A DNA stretch of 64,000 nucleotides, taken from NCBI RefSeq assembly GCF_004331485.1, contig NZ_SJKD01000009.1, positions 310,001 to 374,000 on the forward strand, read 5' to 3'. Made by a program: the position numbers and the translations under genes. Each line of letters begins with the position of its first letter. Position 1 is the first letter of the stretch. Origin of the DNA: Kribbella capetownensis. GTDB lineage: Bacteria > Actinomycetota > Actinomycetes > Propionibacteriales > Kribbellaceae. Under the pieces are notes generated by a model, which saw nothing but the letters and a program-made list of their open reading frames with translations, ran no database searches and was not told the DNA's origin. Below, in pieces: positions 18,287-26,481 of this stretch.

Positions 18287-18325
18287 GGTCGGCGCCGGGC
18301 TTGGGGGGTGGGCTCAGCGCCGACC
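18287..18325. terminator. Hairpin between convergent genes
   Basis: GGTCGGCGC (18287-18295) pairs with GCGCCGACC (18317-18325) across a 21-nt loop, in the 79-bp gap between two converging stop codons. No T-tract follows on either side, as is usual for high-GC actinobacterial terminators. It probably serves both strands. Confidence 0.45.
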
Positions 18326-18332
18326 GGGGGGC

Positions 18333-19760
18333 CTACTTGGATGTGAGTTTGATCAGGGTGGCTGCGCCGGGTGGGAGGTCGACTGGGGTTGGGGTGGTGG
18401 GGCGCGGGGTGTAGGACTGGGTGGCGGGCTGGAAGACACCTACCGTGCTGACGGTTTGGGGGTTTGGGGTTAGGACGGCGCGGGAGCGGGTGGTGTGGGA
18501 GCGGTTGGCGACTAGGAGCCAGCGGTCGGTGGAGGCGGTGTCTCGGGAGTGGAAGGTGCCGATGACGACCGGGTCGCCGGTGACGGCGGTGACGAGGTTT
18601 GTGGGGGTGAAGCCGATTGTGCCGTTGGGTAGTGGGGTTTCGTTAGCGTGGACAACGGTTTCGGAGACGAGTGGCTTGAGTTCGCGGCCGACTTGATGAA
18701 GCCAGGTGGTGTTGATCTTGCGCGCCGCGGCGTACCGGGGTGTACGACGGCCGTCAACAGTGATCAATGCGGGACCGAAGCCTTCACCGCGGGCGGCCTC
18801 GGGCGTCCAGTAGGTGAAGTACTGGATGCCCTTCGCGCCGTACGCGAGGCTGATGTTGACCTGCCAGAGCAGTTCGGCGGCGGTCGGTTCGCGGTGACCG
18901 TTGTACGCGAGGGTCTGGATGAACACCCAGGACGGGATGTCGCCGTGCAGGGCGGCGTCGCGGACGATCGCCCAGTTGTGGAAGTAGTTCGCGTCCTCGC
19001 GGCCCTCGGACAGGAGCGGGTACCGGTCGAAGGAGATCAGCGACGGCTTCACGACGTCGACGAAGCTGCGGTAGTACGCGGCGTCGTCGGACGGGAAGAG
19101 GTTGATGTACGGCAGCAGTTGCGGGGCCAGTTCGCGTGAGATCGCGACAGCCTGAGCCAAACTGCCGAACCAGCCGGCGCCCGGCTCGTCGTACAGGTTG
19201 AAGCCGGCCAGGGATGAGAACGGGCCGTAGGCGTCGCGGGCGCGGGTGTAGAGGGCGCGGGCCTCGTCGGGAGTGACGCTGAGGAAGTCGGCTGTGTTGT
19301 CGGAGATCGAGAACCAGCGGGACATGTTGCGGATCTGGATGTCGTCGGAGATCAGCATCTGCAGGCCGGCGGTGCGGGCCAGGTCTAGCTGGTACTGGAA
19401 GATGTTGCCGTCACCGGCGTAGTTGCCGGAGATGACGAAGTCGAAACCGGCGTCCTTGATCTCGGTGAACCGTTCGGCGGTGCTCGCGTACGGGTGCGGC
19501 GGCCAGAACAAGCCGACCGGGAACTCCGGTCCACCCGTCAGCGGCAGGTCGTCCGGCGACGGGATAGCCGCGGAGGCCGAGACAGCGGCCGACCCAGTAG
19601 CGGCGGCGGACCCAGCAGCGGCGGCGGACCCAGCAGCGGCGGCGGCAGGAAGAGCGGAAGCAGGAAGGGCCGACGCGGACGCGGCGGTGAGGGCTGTCGC
19701 GCCGGCCCCGAACAGGAGGGTGCGGCGCGACGGGGCGAAAGCGCGATGAGGGCTGTCCAT
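18333..19760 (-). CDS. Tat-exported glycoside-hydrolase-like TIM-barrel protein
   Basis: A 475-residue protein with a twin-arginine signal (SRRTLLFGAGATALTAASA) and an alanine/serine linker built of six-residue AAAAGS-type repeats (about residues 38-62). A TIM-barrel-like body follows, with LFWPPHPY and, near residue 187, FNLYDEPGAGW (D191/E192 look like catalytic acids). The motif QYFTYWTPEA sits further on, where the second acid of GH42-like enzymes is expected. Overall it resembles beta-galactosidase/GH-A clan proteins without matching one family I can name. It is secreted. The adjacent RpiR-type gene upstream on the same strand is a likely regulator. Confidence 0.65.
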   Translation of the reverse strand: MDSPHRAFAPSRRTLLFGAGATALTAASASALPASALPAAAAAGSAAAAGSAAATGSAAVSASAAIPSPDDLPLTGGPEFPVGLFWPPHPYASTAERFTEIKDAGFDFVISGNYAGDGNIFQYQLDLARTAGLQMLISDDIQIRNMSRWFSISDNTADFLSVTPDEARALYTRARDAYGPFSSLAGFNLYDEPGAGWFGSLAQAVAISRELAPQLLPYINLFPSDDAAYYRSFVDVVKPSLISFDRYPLLSEGREDANYFHNWAIVRDAALHGDIPSWVFIQTLAYNGHREPTAAELLWQVNISLAYGAKGIQYFTYWTPEAARGEGFGPALITVDGRRTPRYAAARKINTTWLHQVGRELKPLVSETVVHANETPLPNGTIGFTPTNLVTAVTGDPVVIGTFHSRDTASTDRWLLVANRSHTTRSRAVLTPNPQTVSTVGVFQPATQSYTPRPTTPTPVDLPPGAATLIKLTSK

Positions 19761-19796
19761 GGTGCTCCTTCAAGGGCGGTTGACGGAGGGCGGAAA

Positions 19797-20684
19797 TCAG
19801 GGGCGGCGGCGATGGGTGGAGACGGCTTCGCTCGTGGCGTCGAAGGCTTGTTCGGCCAGCGGGTAGTCGCGTTGAGCGACGCCGAGATAGAGGGCGTCGA
19901 GAACGATCATCTGAGCGTGCCGGCCGGAGAGACCGCCGCTGCGGAAGGTGACGTCTCGGGCGGACGTGACGAGAACGATGTCGGCGGTCCGGGCCAGCGG
20001 TGAGCGCGGATAGTTGGTGATGGCAACGGTGGTGGCGCCCTGGCGGCCGGCTCGTTCGAGCGGCTCGAGCACCTCGATCGTCTCGCCGCTGTGCGAGATG
20101 CCCACGGCAACATCCCCGGCTCCGAGCAGCGCCGCGCTGGTGAGTGCGTTGTGTACGTCGCTCCAGGTGTTGGCGCCACGCCCGATCCGATGCAACCGAA
20201 GCCGCAGATCCTCAGCCACGGACGCTGACCCGGACACGGCGTACATGTCGATCCGCCGCGCATTGGAGATCGCCGACACTGCACGCCCGAGCGCGTCGAT
20301 GTCGAGCGAGGCGACCGTGTCCTCGAGTGCACGAGTGTCAGCCCGCAACAGCGTCCGCAGTACGTCGTCCAGCGAGTCATCCGGCCCGACCTCGGCACCG
20401 GTCCCCCGCTCCCAACTCAGACTGCTCCGCCCACTCTCAGCCGCGAGCGCCAGCCGCAGCTCGGCGTACCCGGACAAGCCAAGCGCAAGGCAGAACCGCG
20501 TGACGCTCGGCAGCGACGTACCGCACCGGGCCGCGAGCTGCCCGATCGTCGACGACGCCACGGCTGCCGGATCCCGGAGTACCTCGGTCGCGATCCGCGC
20601 CTGCGCCGGACTGAGCGCGGGCAGCAGTCCGTGGATCCGGGCCTCGAGGCTCGGCGGTGGCGTCGCGGCGACAGCGCTGGTCAT
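19797..20684 (-). CDS. RpiR/MurR-type transcriptional regulator
   Basis: A 295-residue sugar-phosphate-responsive regulator. The N-terminal RpiR HTH reads LSPAQARIATEVLRDPAAVA, then TIGQLAARCGTSLPSVTRFC. The C-terminal SIS domain contains IDMYAVSGSASVAEDL, AVGISHSGETIEVLEPLERA and TTVAITNYPRSPLA. Such proteins bind phosphorylated amino sugars or sugars. ATG 20684 (MTSAVAATPP) is preferred over the open upstream extension. A GAAT-T-ATTC palindrome lies 2 bp before the start. The secreted glycosidase-like gene lies 36 bp downstream, so they are probably one operon. Confidence 0.87.
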   Translation of the reverse strand: MTSAVAATPPPSLEARIHGLLPALSPAQARIATEVLRDPAAVASSTIGQLAARCGTSLPSVTRFCLALGLSGYAELRLALAAESGRSSLSWERGTGAEVGPDDSLDDVLRTLLRADTRALEDTVASLDIDALGRAVSAISNARRIDMYAVSGSASVAEDLRLRLHRIGRGANTWSDVHNALTSAALLGAGDVAVGISHSGETIEVLEPLERAGRQGATTVAITNYPRSPLARTADIVLVTSARDVTFRSGGLSGRHAQMIVLDALYLGVAQRDYPLAEQAFDATSEAVSTHRRRP

Positions 20685-20686
20685 GT

Positions 20687-20695
20687 GAATTATTC
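20687..20695. promoter_or_regulatory. Palindrome at the rpiR-type start codon
   Basis: GAAT-T-ATTC (20687-20695) is a perfect inverted repeat lying 2 bases before ATG 20684 on the minus strand, within a larger TGA-N7-TCA symmetry (20685-20697). It overlaps a possible -10 region (GAATAAT). Position and symmetry suggest autoregulation, not demonstrated. Confidence 0.4.
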
Positions 20696-20745
20696 TCAGA
20701 GCATCGAACGCAGAATTGCAAGAGTTCACACCGTTGCAAAAGACA

Positions 20746-20778
20746 AGACCCCCTCAGCCACGAGGGCCGAGGGGGTCT
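20746..20778 (-). terminator. Intrinsic terminator after the YbbN-like gene
   Basis: AGACCCCCTC (20746-20755) pairs perfectly with GAGGGGGTCT (20769-20778) around a 13-nt loop. On the minus strand the stem is followed by the T-rich TGTCTTTTGC, so it should terminate transcription of the thioredoxin-like gene ending at 20794. Confidence 0.75.
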
Positions 20779-20793
20779 GTCAACAAGCAGGGA

Positions 20794-21738
20794 TCAGAAC
20801 AACGCAGCCATCAACCGCCGCCGCGCCTTGATCACCCGGTCGTCGTCGGCACCCACGACCTCGAAGAGCTCCAGCAGGTGCAACCGCACCGCGTTCCGCT
20901 CGTCACCAGAGGTCGCCTGGACAGTGCTGATCAGCCGGTTGAACGCGTCGTCGACATGCCCGCCCATCAGATCGACATCGGCCACCAACTGCTGCGCCTC
21001 GATGTCCGTGGGGTTGTCAGCCGCGCGCGTCCGCAGATCGGCGGGCACGTCCTGGGTGCGCTTGACGAGCTGCACCCGAGCCAGGCCCGACTTCGCCTCG
21101 GCGTCGGCCGGCGTCTCCTTCAACAACTCCTCGTACGCCGCGATCGCGCCATCCAGGTCACCCGCGCCGACCGCGTTCTCAGCCTTCTCGTACCGCGGAT
21201 TCGGCGGCGGCTCCTCCTCGTCCTCCACCGAAGGCGCCGCGGGCCCGACGGGATCGGCCCGCCCGGTGATGCCGTTCGCGACCGCCACCGTGAGCAGCTG
21301 ATCGAGGTACCCACGCACCTCCGGCTCACCCAGCGTGCCCTGGAACAGCGGGACCACCTGACCCCGCAGTACGGCGATCACCAGCGGCACCGACTGCACG
21401 CCGACCGCCTGGGCCAGCTGTGGGTTCGCATCGACGTCGATCCGGGCCAGCAGGAACTTGCCGGCGTACTCGGTCGACAGCTGGGCCAGCACCGGGCCGA
21501 GCGCGGTCGACGCCTCCGACCGCGGCGACCAGAACTCGACCACCACCGGCGACTGGATGGACCGCTCGATCACATCGGACTGGAAGGTCGCCTCGCTGAC
21601 GTTCAGCACATAAGAGCCCGACGCTCCGCCACCGGCCGCCGGTGCGCCACCACCGGAGCCGGGCGGCGGGGCCGCGGGCTTGCGCAGGGACGACAGATCG
21701 ATCGCCCCGGGACGGGAGAAGTTCGACTGACTCACCAC
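20794..21738 (-). CDS. YbbN-like thioredoxin-fold/TPR co-chaperone lacking both cysteines
   Basis: A 314-residue protein: a proline/glycine-rich N-terminus (PPPGSGGGAPAAGGG), a thioredoxin fold (residues about 42-155: VVEFWSPRSEASTALGPVL, then ARIDVDANPQLAQAVGVQSV) and a TPR-like C-terminus (NAVGAGDLDGAIAAYEELL). At the usual WCxxC site it reads W70-S71-P72-R73-S74, so no redox-active cysteine remains. E. coli YbbN (CnoX) likewise lacks a full CxxC and acts as a chaperone helper. It starts with GTG (21738 or 21735). Confidence 0.85.
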   Translation of the reverse strand: MVSQSNFSRPGAIDLSSLRKPAAPPPGSGGGAPAAGGGASGSYVLNVSEATFQSDVIERSIQSPVVVEFWSPRSEASTALGPVLAQLSTEYAGKFLLARIDVDANPQLAQAVGVQSVPLVIAVLRGQVVPLFQGTLGEPEVRGYLDQLLTVAVANGITGRADPVGPAAPSVEDEEEPPPNPRYEKAENAVGAGDLDGAIAAYEELLKETPADAEAKSGLARVQLVKRTQDVPADLRTRAADNPTDIEAQQLVADVDLMGGHVDDAFNRLISTVQATSGDERNAVRLHLLELFEVVGADDDRVIKARRRLMAALF

Positions 21739-21807
21739 TGCCCTCGCATTCCGGTCGCGCCCAGTTGGCGCTCACTGCGTACGTTCACAGGGTCCATCCT
21801 CTATGAG

Positions 21808-21841
21808 AGCGCCCTCCGCCGGAAATCCGGCGGAGGGCGCT
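21808..21841 (-). terminator. Strong hairpin at the stop codon of the RCK channel gene
   Basis: A perfect 15-bp stem: AGCGCCCTCCGCCGG (21808-21822) pairs with 21827-21841 around the loop AAAT. It overlaps the stop codon (21840-21842) of the minus-strand channel gene. There is no T-tract, but the stem is very stable and should end or process the transcript. Confidence 0.65.
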
Positions 21842-23654
21842 AGGCCGAACCGTGCCGTGCTCGGGTCGCCAGGAGCAGTCTGGCCAGGCCGCTCCGGGTG
21901 CCCGCCACGGCGAGCCGGTCACCGCCTCGGAGCAGTTTGCCGGACGCCGGATTCCAGTCCCACGGACCATCGTCCTGGCGAGCGAGCACCCGCAATCCGC
22001 CTTCCTCGTCCAGTTCGCCCAGGCGCAGCCCGACGGCGACCGAGCCCGGCTCGACGGTGACCTCGGTGAGCAGCAGAACCCGGCGACCTGCCGGCACCGT
22101 CACCTGACTGCGCCGGTTCGCGGCGGCCGCGGCGATCGCCGGGGCGACCAGCATCGACACCGAGCGGCTGTGGCCGAGCCCGAGCCGGCGCTCGACGCGC
22201 TGGGCCAGGTCGTGGTCGAACATCCGCATCGTGATCCGGGCATCCGGGTTCAGGTCGCGCACGACCATTGCCGACTCCAGATTCGTGATGTCGCCGTCGG
22301 TGAGCGCGAGCACGGACAGACATCGCTGCACCCCGGCCGACCGCAGCGTCTCCTCGTTGCTGCTGTCGCCGATGACCACCGGGATCCGCAACCGATGCGC
22401 GGTCTGTACGCCGGGCGCGTCCTCGTCATGCTCGACGCCGACCACCGCGACACCGCGCTCCGCCAGGATCTCCAGCACTCGCGCGCCGACAGTCCCGAGG
22501 CCGCAGACGACCACATGGTTGCGAGGCCGCCCGCGGACGCCGCCGATCACCCGCGACAGTCGCGCACCGATCAGCGAGTCGACGATGACCGCGGTCAGCA
22601 GCGCCACCAACACGATCCCCGTCAACTGGACCACGACGGCCGCGACCTTCGCCCACGGCGCCGCCTCGGAGAACGTGTCGTCCTCGATCCCCGCCGACGT
22701 CACCGCTCCGGCCGCGAGATAGACAGCCCGCAGCCATTCGACCTTCGCGATGAAGTGCGTGAGCACGGTCCCGGCCAGCACGAGCAACGCCATCACCGCG
22801 GCGATCCGCCGTACCCGCCGGTCGAAGATGTCGCCGGCCGCCATCAGCCAACCGGCCCGCCGTACGTCTCTGGTCCGCCAGACGCTGCGGATGCCGGTGC
22901 CGAGCACGATGTCACCACTCGGGTCGTCACTCGAGCTCGGCAAGAGTTCGGGTGTCGCGGACGACGTCGTGTCGGCGAGCACGGTCAGATGCGGCTGCCT
23001 GATCAGGTCGGCCTGACCGGCGACCAGGCGCCGGCCACCGATCTCGAGCCAGGTGAGCTCGTCGTCCTCGAGCGCGTCGGAGACGAACGCGGGCGCGGCC
23101 AGCGACGGTCCGGAGATCACCACGCAGTCGCCGAGCAGACTGTGCAACTGCTTGCCCAGTCGCGGGTTCACCATCTGCACGATGATGCGCAGATCGGGAT
23201 CCATGTCGCGAGCGGTCAACGCGGTGTGCACGTTGTGAACGTCGTCGGTGTCGAGCAGCACCAGAGCCCGCGCGGTCGACCCGATGCCGTCCTGGGCGTC
23301 GACCCCGGCCCGGCGCAGCAGCGACTCACTGATGACCCGGACACCCATCACCTGGGCGCCGAGCTCACTGATCCGGTCGTAGTGCCGCGACGCCGGGTTG
23401 ACGACTGCGATCACCCGCTCGCCGGAGCTCACCAACTCGGTGACGACCCGCAGCATGGTGCGATCCGAACCGCAGACGACCACGCCGCGGCCGTCCGCCG
23501 GGCCGATCGCCTCCCGGGCCTGCGATCCCAATCCACTGGGTTCGGCCGGGCCTCCGTCGGAGGAGGAACTCTCGTCAGAAGCGGGCGGGCTCTCGGTATT
23601 CGCCCCACTCGTCCCGAAGAACGTGACAGATTTCCCCCATCGTGGCCTCCGCAC
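21840..23654 (-). CDS. Two-RCK ion channel-like membrane protein
   Basis: A 604-residue protein in which two NAD-binding RCK/TrkA-N domains flank a small membrane domain. RCK1 spans roughly residues 57-200 (GVVVCGSDRTMLRVVTELV). A first helix lies near 284-302 (IAAVMALLVLAGTVLTHFI). The pore loop near 309-325 reads VYLAAGAVTSAGIEDD. A second helix is at 337-362. RCK2 runs from 380 (VVVCGLGTVGARVLEIL). The filter lacks TVGYG, so potassium selectivity is doubtful. The first 80 bp overlap the mutase gene, so translation may be coupled, or the real start may lie downstream of the mutase stop; no clear ribosome site settles it. Confidence 0.75.
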   Translation of the reverse strand: MRRPRWGKSVTFFGTSGANTESPPASDESSSSDGGPAEPSGLGSQAREAIGPADGRGVVVCGSDRTMLRVVTELVSSGERVIAVVNPASRHYDRISELGAQVMGVRVISESLLRRAGVDAQDGIGSTARALVLLDTDDVHNVHTALTARDMDPDLRIIVQMVNPRLGKQLHSLLGDCVVISGPSLAAPAFVSDALEDDELTWLEIGGRRLVAGQADLIRQPHLTVLADTTSSATPELLPSSSDDPSGDIVLGTGIRSVWRTRDVRRAGWLMAAGDIFDRRVRRIAAVMALLVLAGTVLTHFIAKVEWLRAVYLAAGAVTSAGIEDDTFSEAAPWAKVAAVVVQLTGIVLVALLTAVIVDSLIGARLSRVIGGVRGRPRNHVVVCGLGTVGARVLEILAERGVAVVGVEHDEDAPGVQTAHRLRIPVVIGDSSNEETLRSAGVQRCLSVLALTDGDITNLESAMVVRDLNPDARITMRMFDHDLAQRVERRLGLGHSRSVSMLVAPAIAAAAANRRSQVTVPAGRRVLLLTEVTVEPGSVAVGLRLGELDEEGGLRVLARQDDGPWDWNPASGKLLRGGDRLAVAGTRSGLARLLLATRARHGSA

Positions 23655-25251
23655 GCGCCGCCTCCAGCATGGGCTCGATCAGGTTGCCAGTACTCCTGGC
23701 CGCCTCCACCAGAGCCGTTAGCGTACGCCGGACCCGGTCCTCGTCACGGTGCGACTTGCGTTCCGCGAGCACCCGGCACTGCTCGACCTCGACCTCGTGG
23801 CTGACCCGGAGGATCTCCAGCTCGCCGGAGACGGTGTCGGTCAGCGTGTTCACGCCGACGATCTTCTTCTCGCCCTTCTCCAGCTTCTGCTGGTACTCGA
23901 AGGCGGCGTCGGCGATCTCGCCCATGAACCAGCCGTCCTCGATCCCGCGCAGGATGCCGCCGGTCATCGAGCCGTCCGGGCTCATCTCCTTGATCCGCGC
24001 GAAGATCTCCTCGGCCTCGGCCTCGATCTTGTCGGTGAGCGCCTCGACGAACCAGGATCCGCCGAGCGGGTCGGCGACGTTGGTCACGCCGACCTCCTCC
24101 ATCAGCACCGACTGGGTGCGCAGTGCGATCTCGGCCGACTCCTCGCTCGGCAGCGCGAGCGTCTCGTCGAGCGCGTTCGTGTGCAGCGAGTTCGTCCCGC
24201 CGAGGATGGCGGCCAGCGCCTCGACAGCCGTCCGTACGACGTTGTTGTACGGCTGCTGGGCGGTCAGCGACACCCCAGCGGTCTGGGTGTGGAATCGCAA
24301 CGACTGGGCCTTGTCCGTGCGAGCGCCGTACACATCGCGCAGCCAGCGCGCCCAGATCCGGCGGGCCGCGCGGAACTTCGCGATCTCCTCGAAGAAGTCC
24401 AGGTGGCTGTCGAAGAAGAACGACAGACCCGGCGCGAACACGTCGATGTCGAGACCGCGGTTGAGCCCGAGCTCGACGTACCCGAACCCGTCGGCCAGTG
24501 TGTACGCCAACTCCTGCCCAGCCGTCGAACCGGCCTCGCGGATGTGATAGCCGGAGACGCTGAGCGGCTTGTACGCCGGGATGCGTTCGGCGCAGTACTC
24601 CATCAGGTCACCGATCAGGCGCAGGTGCGGTTCCGGTGGGAACAGCCACTCCTTCTGCGCGATGTACTCCTTGAAGATGTCGGTCTGCAGCGTCCCGTTG
24701 AGCTTGGTGATGTCCGCGCCCTGCCGCTCGGCGGAGACCAGGTACATCACGAACGCCGGTACGGCGGGACCGGAGATCGTCATCGAGGTCGTGACGTCCT
24801 GCAGCGGGATGTCCTTGAACAGCCGGTCCATGTCGGCGGCCGAGTCGATCGCGACCCCGCAGTGGCCGACCTCGCCGAGCGCCTTCGGGTCGTCGGAGTC
24901 GCGGCCCATCAGCGTCGGCATGTCGAACGCGACGGACAGGCCGCCGCCCCCGCCGTTCAGGATCATCTTGTACCGCTCGTTGGTCTGCTCGGCGTTGCCG
25001 AAGCCGGCGAACTGGCGGATCGTCCAGGTGCGGCCGCGGTAGCCGGTCGGATACAGCCCGCGGGTGAACGGGAACTCCCCCGGCCAGCCGATCCGCTCCA
25101 TCCGCGGGTCGTCCACACCTTCGGGAGGTCCGTACACCGGCGCGACCTCGGTGCCGGACAGCGTGGTGAAGTCCGCCTCCCGCTTGCGCGCCGCGTCGTA
25201 CCGCTGCTGCCACCGGCTCCGGCCGGCCGCGATCTGCTCGGCATCCATCAC
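23575..25251 (-). CDS. icmA: Isobutyryl-CoA mutase-type large subunit (IcmA-like)
   Basis: A 558-residue acyl-CoA mutase TIM-barrel chain without a B12-binding domain, as in IcmA. Two substrate-selecting residues are ICM-like: F81 in TIRQFAGFG, where methylmalonyl-CoA mutase has Tyr89, and Q199 in YIAQKEWLFPPEP, where it has Arg207. The Arg that grips the methylmalonyl carboxylate is therefore absent, and isobutyryl-CoA/n-butyryl-CoA interconversion is favoured. The B12-binding small subunit is not in the window. The start is GTG 25251 or ATG 25248, both behind AGGAGG. The GTPase MeaB at 39616 could serve as its chaperone. Confidence 0.82.
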   Translation of the reverse strand: MMDAEQIAAGRSRWQQRYDAARKREADFTTLSGTEVAPVYGPPEGVDDPRMERIGWPGEFPFTRGLYPTGYRGRTWTIRQFAGFGNAEQTNERYKMILNGGGGGLSVAFDMPTLMGRDSDDPKALGEVGHCGVAIDSAADMDRLFKDIPLQDVTTSMTISGPAVPAFVMYLVSAERQGADITKLNGTLQTDIFKEYIAQKEWLFPPEPHLRLIGDLMEYCAERIPAYKPLSVSGYHIREAGSTAGQELAYTLADGFGYVELGLNRGLDIDVFAPGLSFFFDSHLDFFEEIAKFRAARRIWARWLRDVYGARTDKAQSLRFHTQTAGVSLTAQQPYNNVVRTAVEALAAILGGTNSLHTNALDETLALPSEESAEIALRTQSVLMEEVGVTNVADPLGGSWFVEALTDKIEAEAEEIFARIKEMSPDGSMTGGILRGIEDGWFMGEIADAAFEYQQKLEKGEKKIVGVNTLTDTVSGELEILRVSHEVEVEQCRVLAERKSHRDEDRVRRTLTALVEAARSTGNLIEPMLEAARAEATMGEICHVLRDEWGEYREPARF

Positions 25252-25264
25252 TCAGACCTCCTAG

Positions 25265-25298
25265 GGGACTGGTCCCAAAATACTAGGACGTCCAACTA
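25265..25298. promoter_or_regulatory. Palindromic operator region upstream of icmA
   Basis: GGGAC-TG-GTCCC (25265-25276) is followed by TACTAGGACGTCCAACTA (25281-25298), whose core GGACGTCC (25286-25293) is a perfect palindrome and whose flanks match at 14 of 18 symmetric positions. Both lie 14-47 bp before the icmA start, overlapping a possible TAGTAT -10 box on the minus strand. The layout resembles a TetR-type operator; the regulator is not adjacent. Confidence 0.45.
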
Positions 25299-25365
25299 TT
25301 TCCAATTCCCGGACTGACCCCGATCCGGCGAGATGATGCGCGGCAATACCTGGGGAGGAGATTCC

Positions 25366-26481
25366 GTGCGGACTTTGACGACCGGACCGGTCGGGGTGCA
25401 CTACGGCCAGTTGTATGTCCAGAGCCACGAGTTCGTGTCGGACCTGGGCGCGTCCTACGCCGGCCAGCAGAACGGACTGTGTGGTGCGGCGGTGCCCGGA
25501 GCGCTGTTCCTGATCACCGGCCTGCACACCGGCGACGTCGGCTTCTCGACCGAACTGCACGACTCCGAACCACCGGTCGACGACACCTGGGAGGAGATCG
25601 TCGAGGCGTCGTTCACGCCGGTCGGCGCGACCACCGCGCTCGTCGGCTGGGCCGGCGAGTGGCAGGAGCCGCTGGACCTGGCCGAGACCGATTACCGGGT
25701 GCGGTACTGCGGGATCGGCATGGACTCCGGCCACGAGACCGACAACACGCTCGACGGCGAGCCGCTCGTCGACCACTACCTGCTGCAGTTCTGGCCGGCG
25801 CCGCCCGAACCGGACCGGGTCATCAAGGTGACGAGCGGTACGGCGGCGTACTGGCACGACTACGCGCGACAGCAAGCTCCTCCACCGACGGCGGAGGAGC
25901 GAGCTGAGACCGAGCGGCAAGCGGTGCTGGAGCACGAGCGCAGACAGGTCGAGGCCCGGCTGGCGGTGGAGACCCGAGACTGGGGCGGCAAGCTGCCGAG
26001 TGAACCGCTTCGTGCCTTGGGCTGGGCCGCGATTCCGGTGGCGCTTCTGGACCGCGCCGCGGCGGAGGCGATCGCCCGGGCCGACGCCGGGTCGCAGCGA
26101 GGGATCGCACGGTGGGCCGCTCGGCGCGCGTACGAGGAAGCCCAACTGACCGAGCATGACTGGATCGCGGCAGCACTCGCCGCGATGGACCGGGGCGAGG
26201 AACTGCCGGAACCGTTCGACACCACCAGCAAGGCGTTCGACCGAGCTTGGGGCGATCCGGGCGTGGCGAAGACGCTGATCACCACCCGCGACGGCCGGTA
26301 CGACAACTTCTCACAGCAGGCGATGGCCATCCCGGCGATCTTCGAGGCGTGCGCCGACGATCCACTGGCCGCCGCGATCGGGGCGGTGCGAGTCTCCGTC
26401 GACACCTTCGGCTTCGGGCGGGAGCAGGAGTTCCTCGCGGAGCTGCGGCAGGCCTTCCCCGTGCTAGCCGACCAGCCGTAG
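25366..26481 (+). CDS. Conserved hypothetical protein
   Basis: About 371 residues; I do not recognise a named family. The start is GTG 25366, behind GGGAGGAG. Residues 1-150 look beta-rich (VGVHYGQLYVQS, GLHTGDVGFSTELHD, YRVRYCGIGMD) and end with YLLQFWPAPPEPDRVIKVTS. I recall this pattern from uncharacterised streptomycete proteins. Residues about 165-215 form a charged helix (TAEERAETERQAVLEHERRQ). The last part is helical and alanine-rich. No signal peptide or membrane segment. It is divergent from icmA and convergent with the peptide-transporter ATPase gene, overlapping it by 18 bp. Confidence 0.7.
   Translation: MRTLTTGPVGVHYGQLYVQSHEFVSDLGASYAGQQNGLCGAAVPGALFLITGLHTGDVGFSTELHDSEPPVDDTWEEIVEASFTPVGATTALVGWAGEWQEPLDLAETDYRVRYCGIGMDSGHETDNTLDGEPLVDHYLLQFWPAPPEPDRVIKVTSGTAAYWHDYARQQAPPPTAEERAETERQAVLEHERRQVEARLAVETRDWGGKLPSEPLRALGWAAIPVALLDRAAAEAIARADAGSQRGIARWAARRAYEEAQLTEHDWIAAALAAMDRGEELPEPFDTTSKAFDRAWGDPGVAKTLITTRDGRYDNFSQQAMAIPAIFEACADDPLAAAIGAVRVSVDTFGFGREQEFLAELRQAFPVLADQP

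Noticed and set aside
25252..25365. Cobalamin riboswitch before the B12-dependent mutase gene
   Set aside because: The gap is only about 114 bp and no B12-box-like structure is recognisable; palindromic protein sites explain it better.
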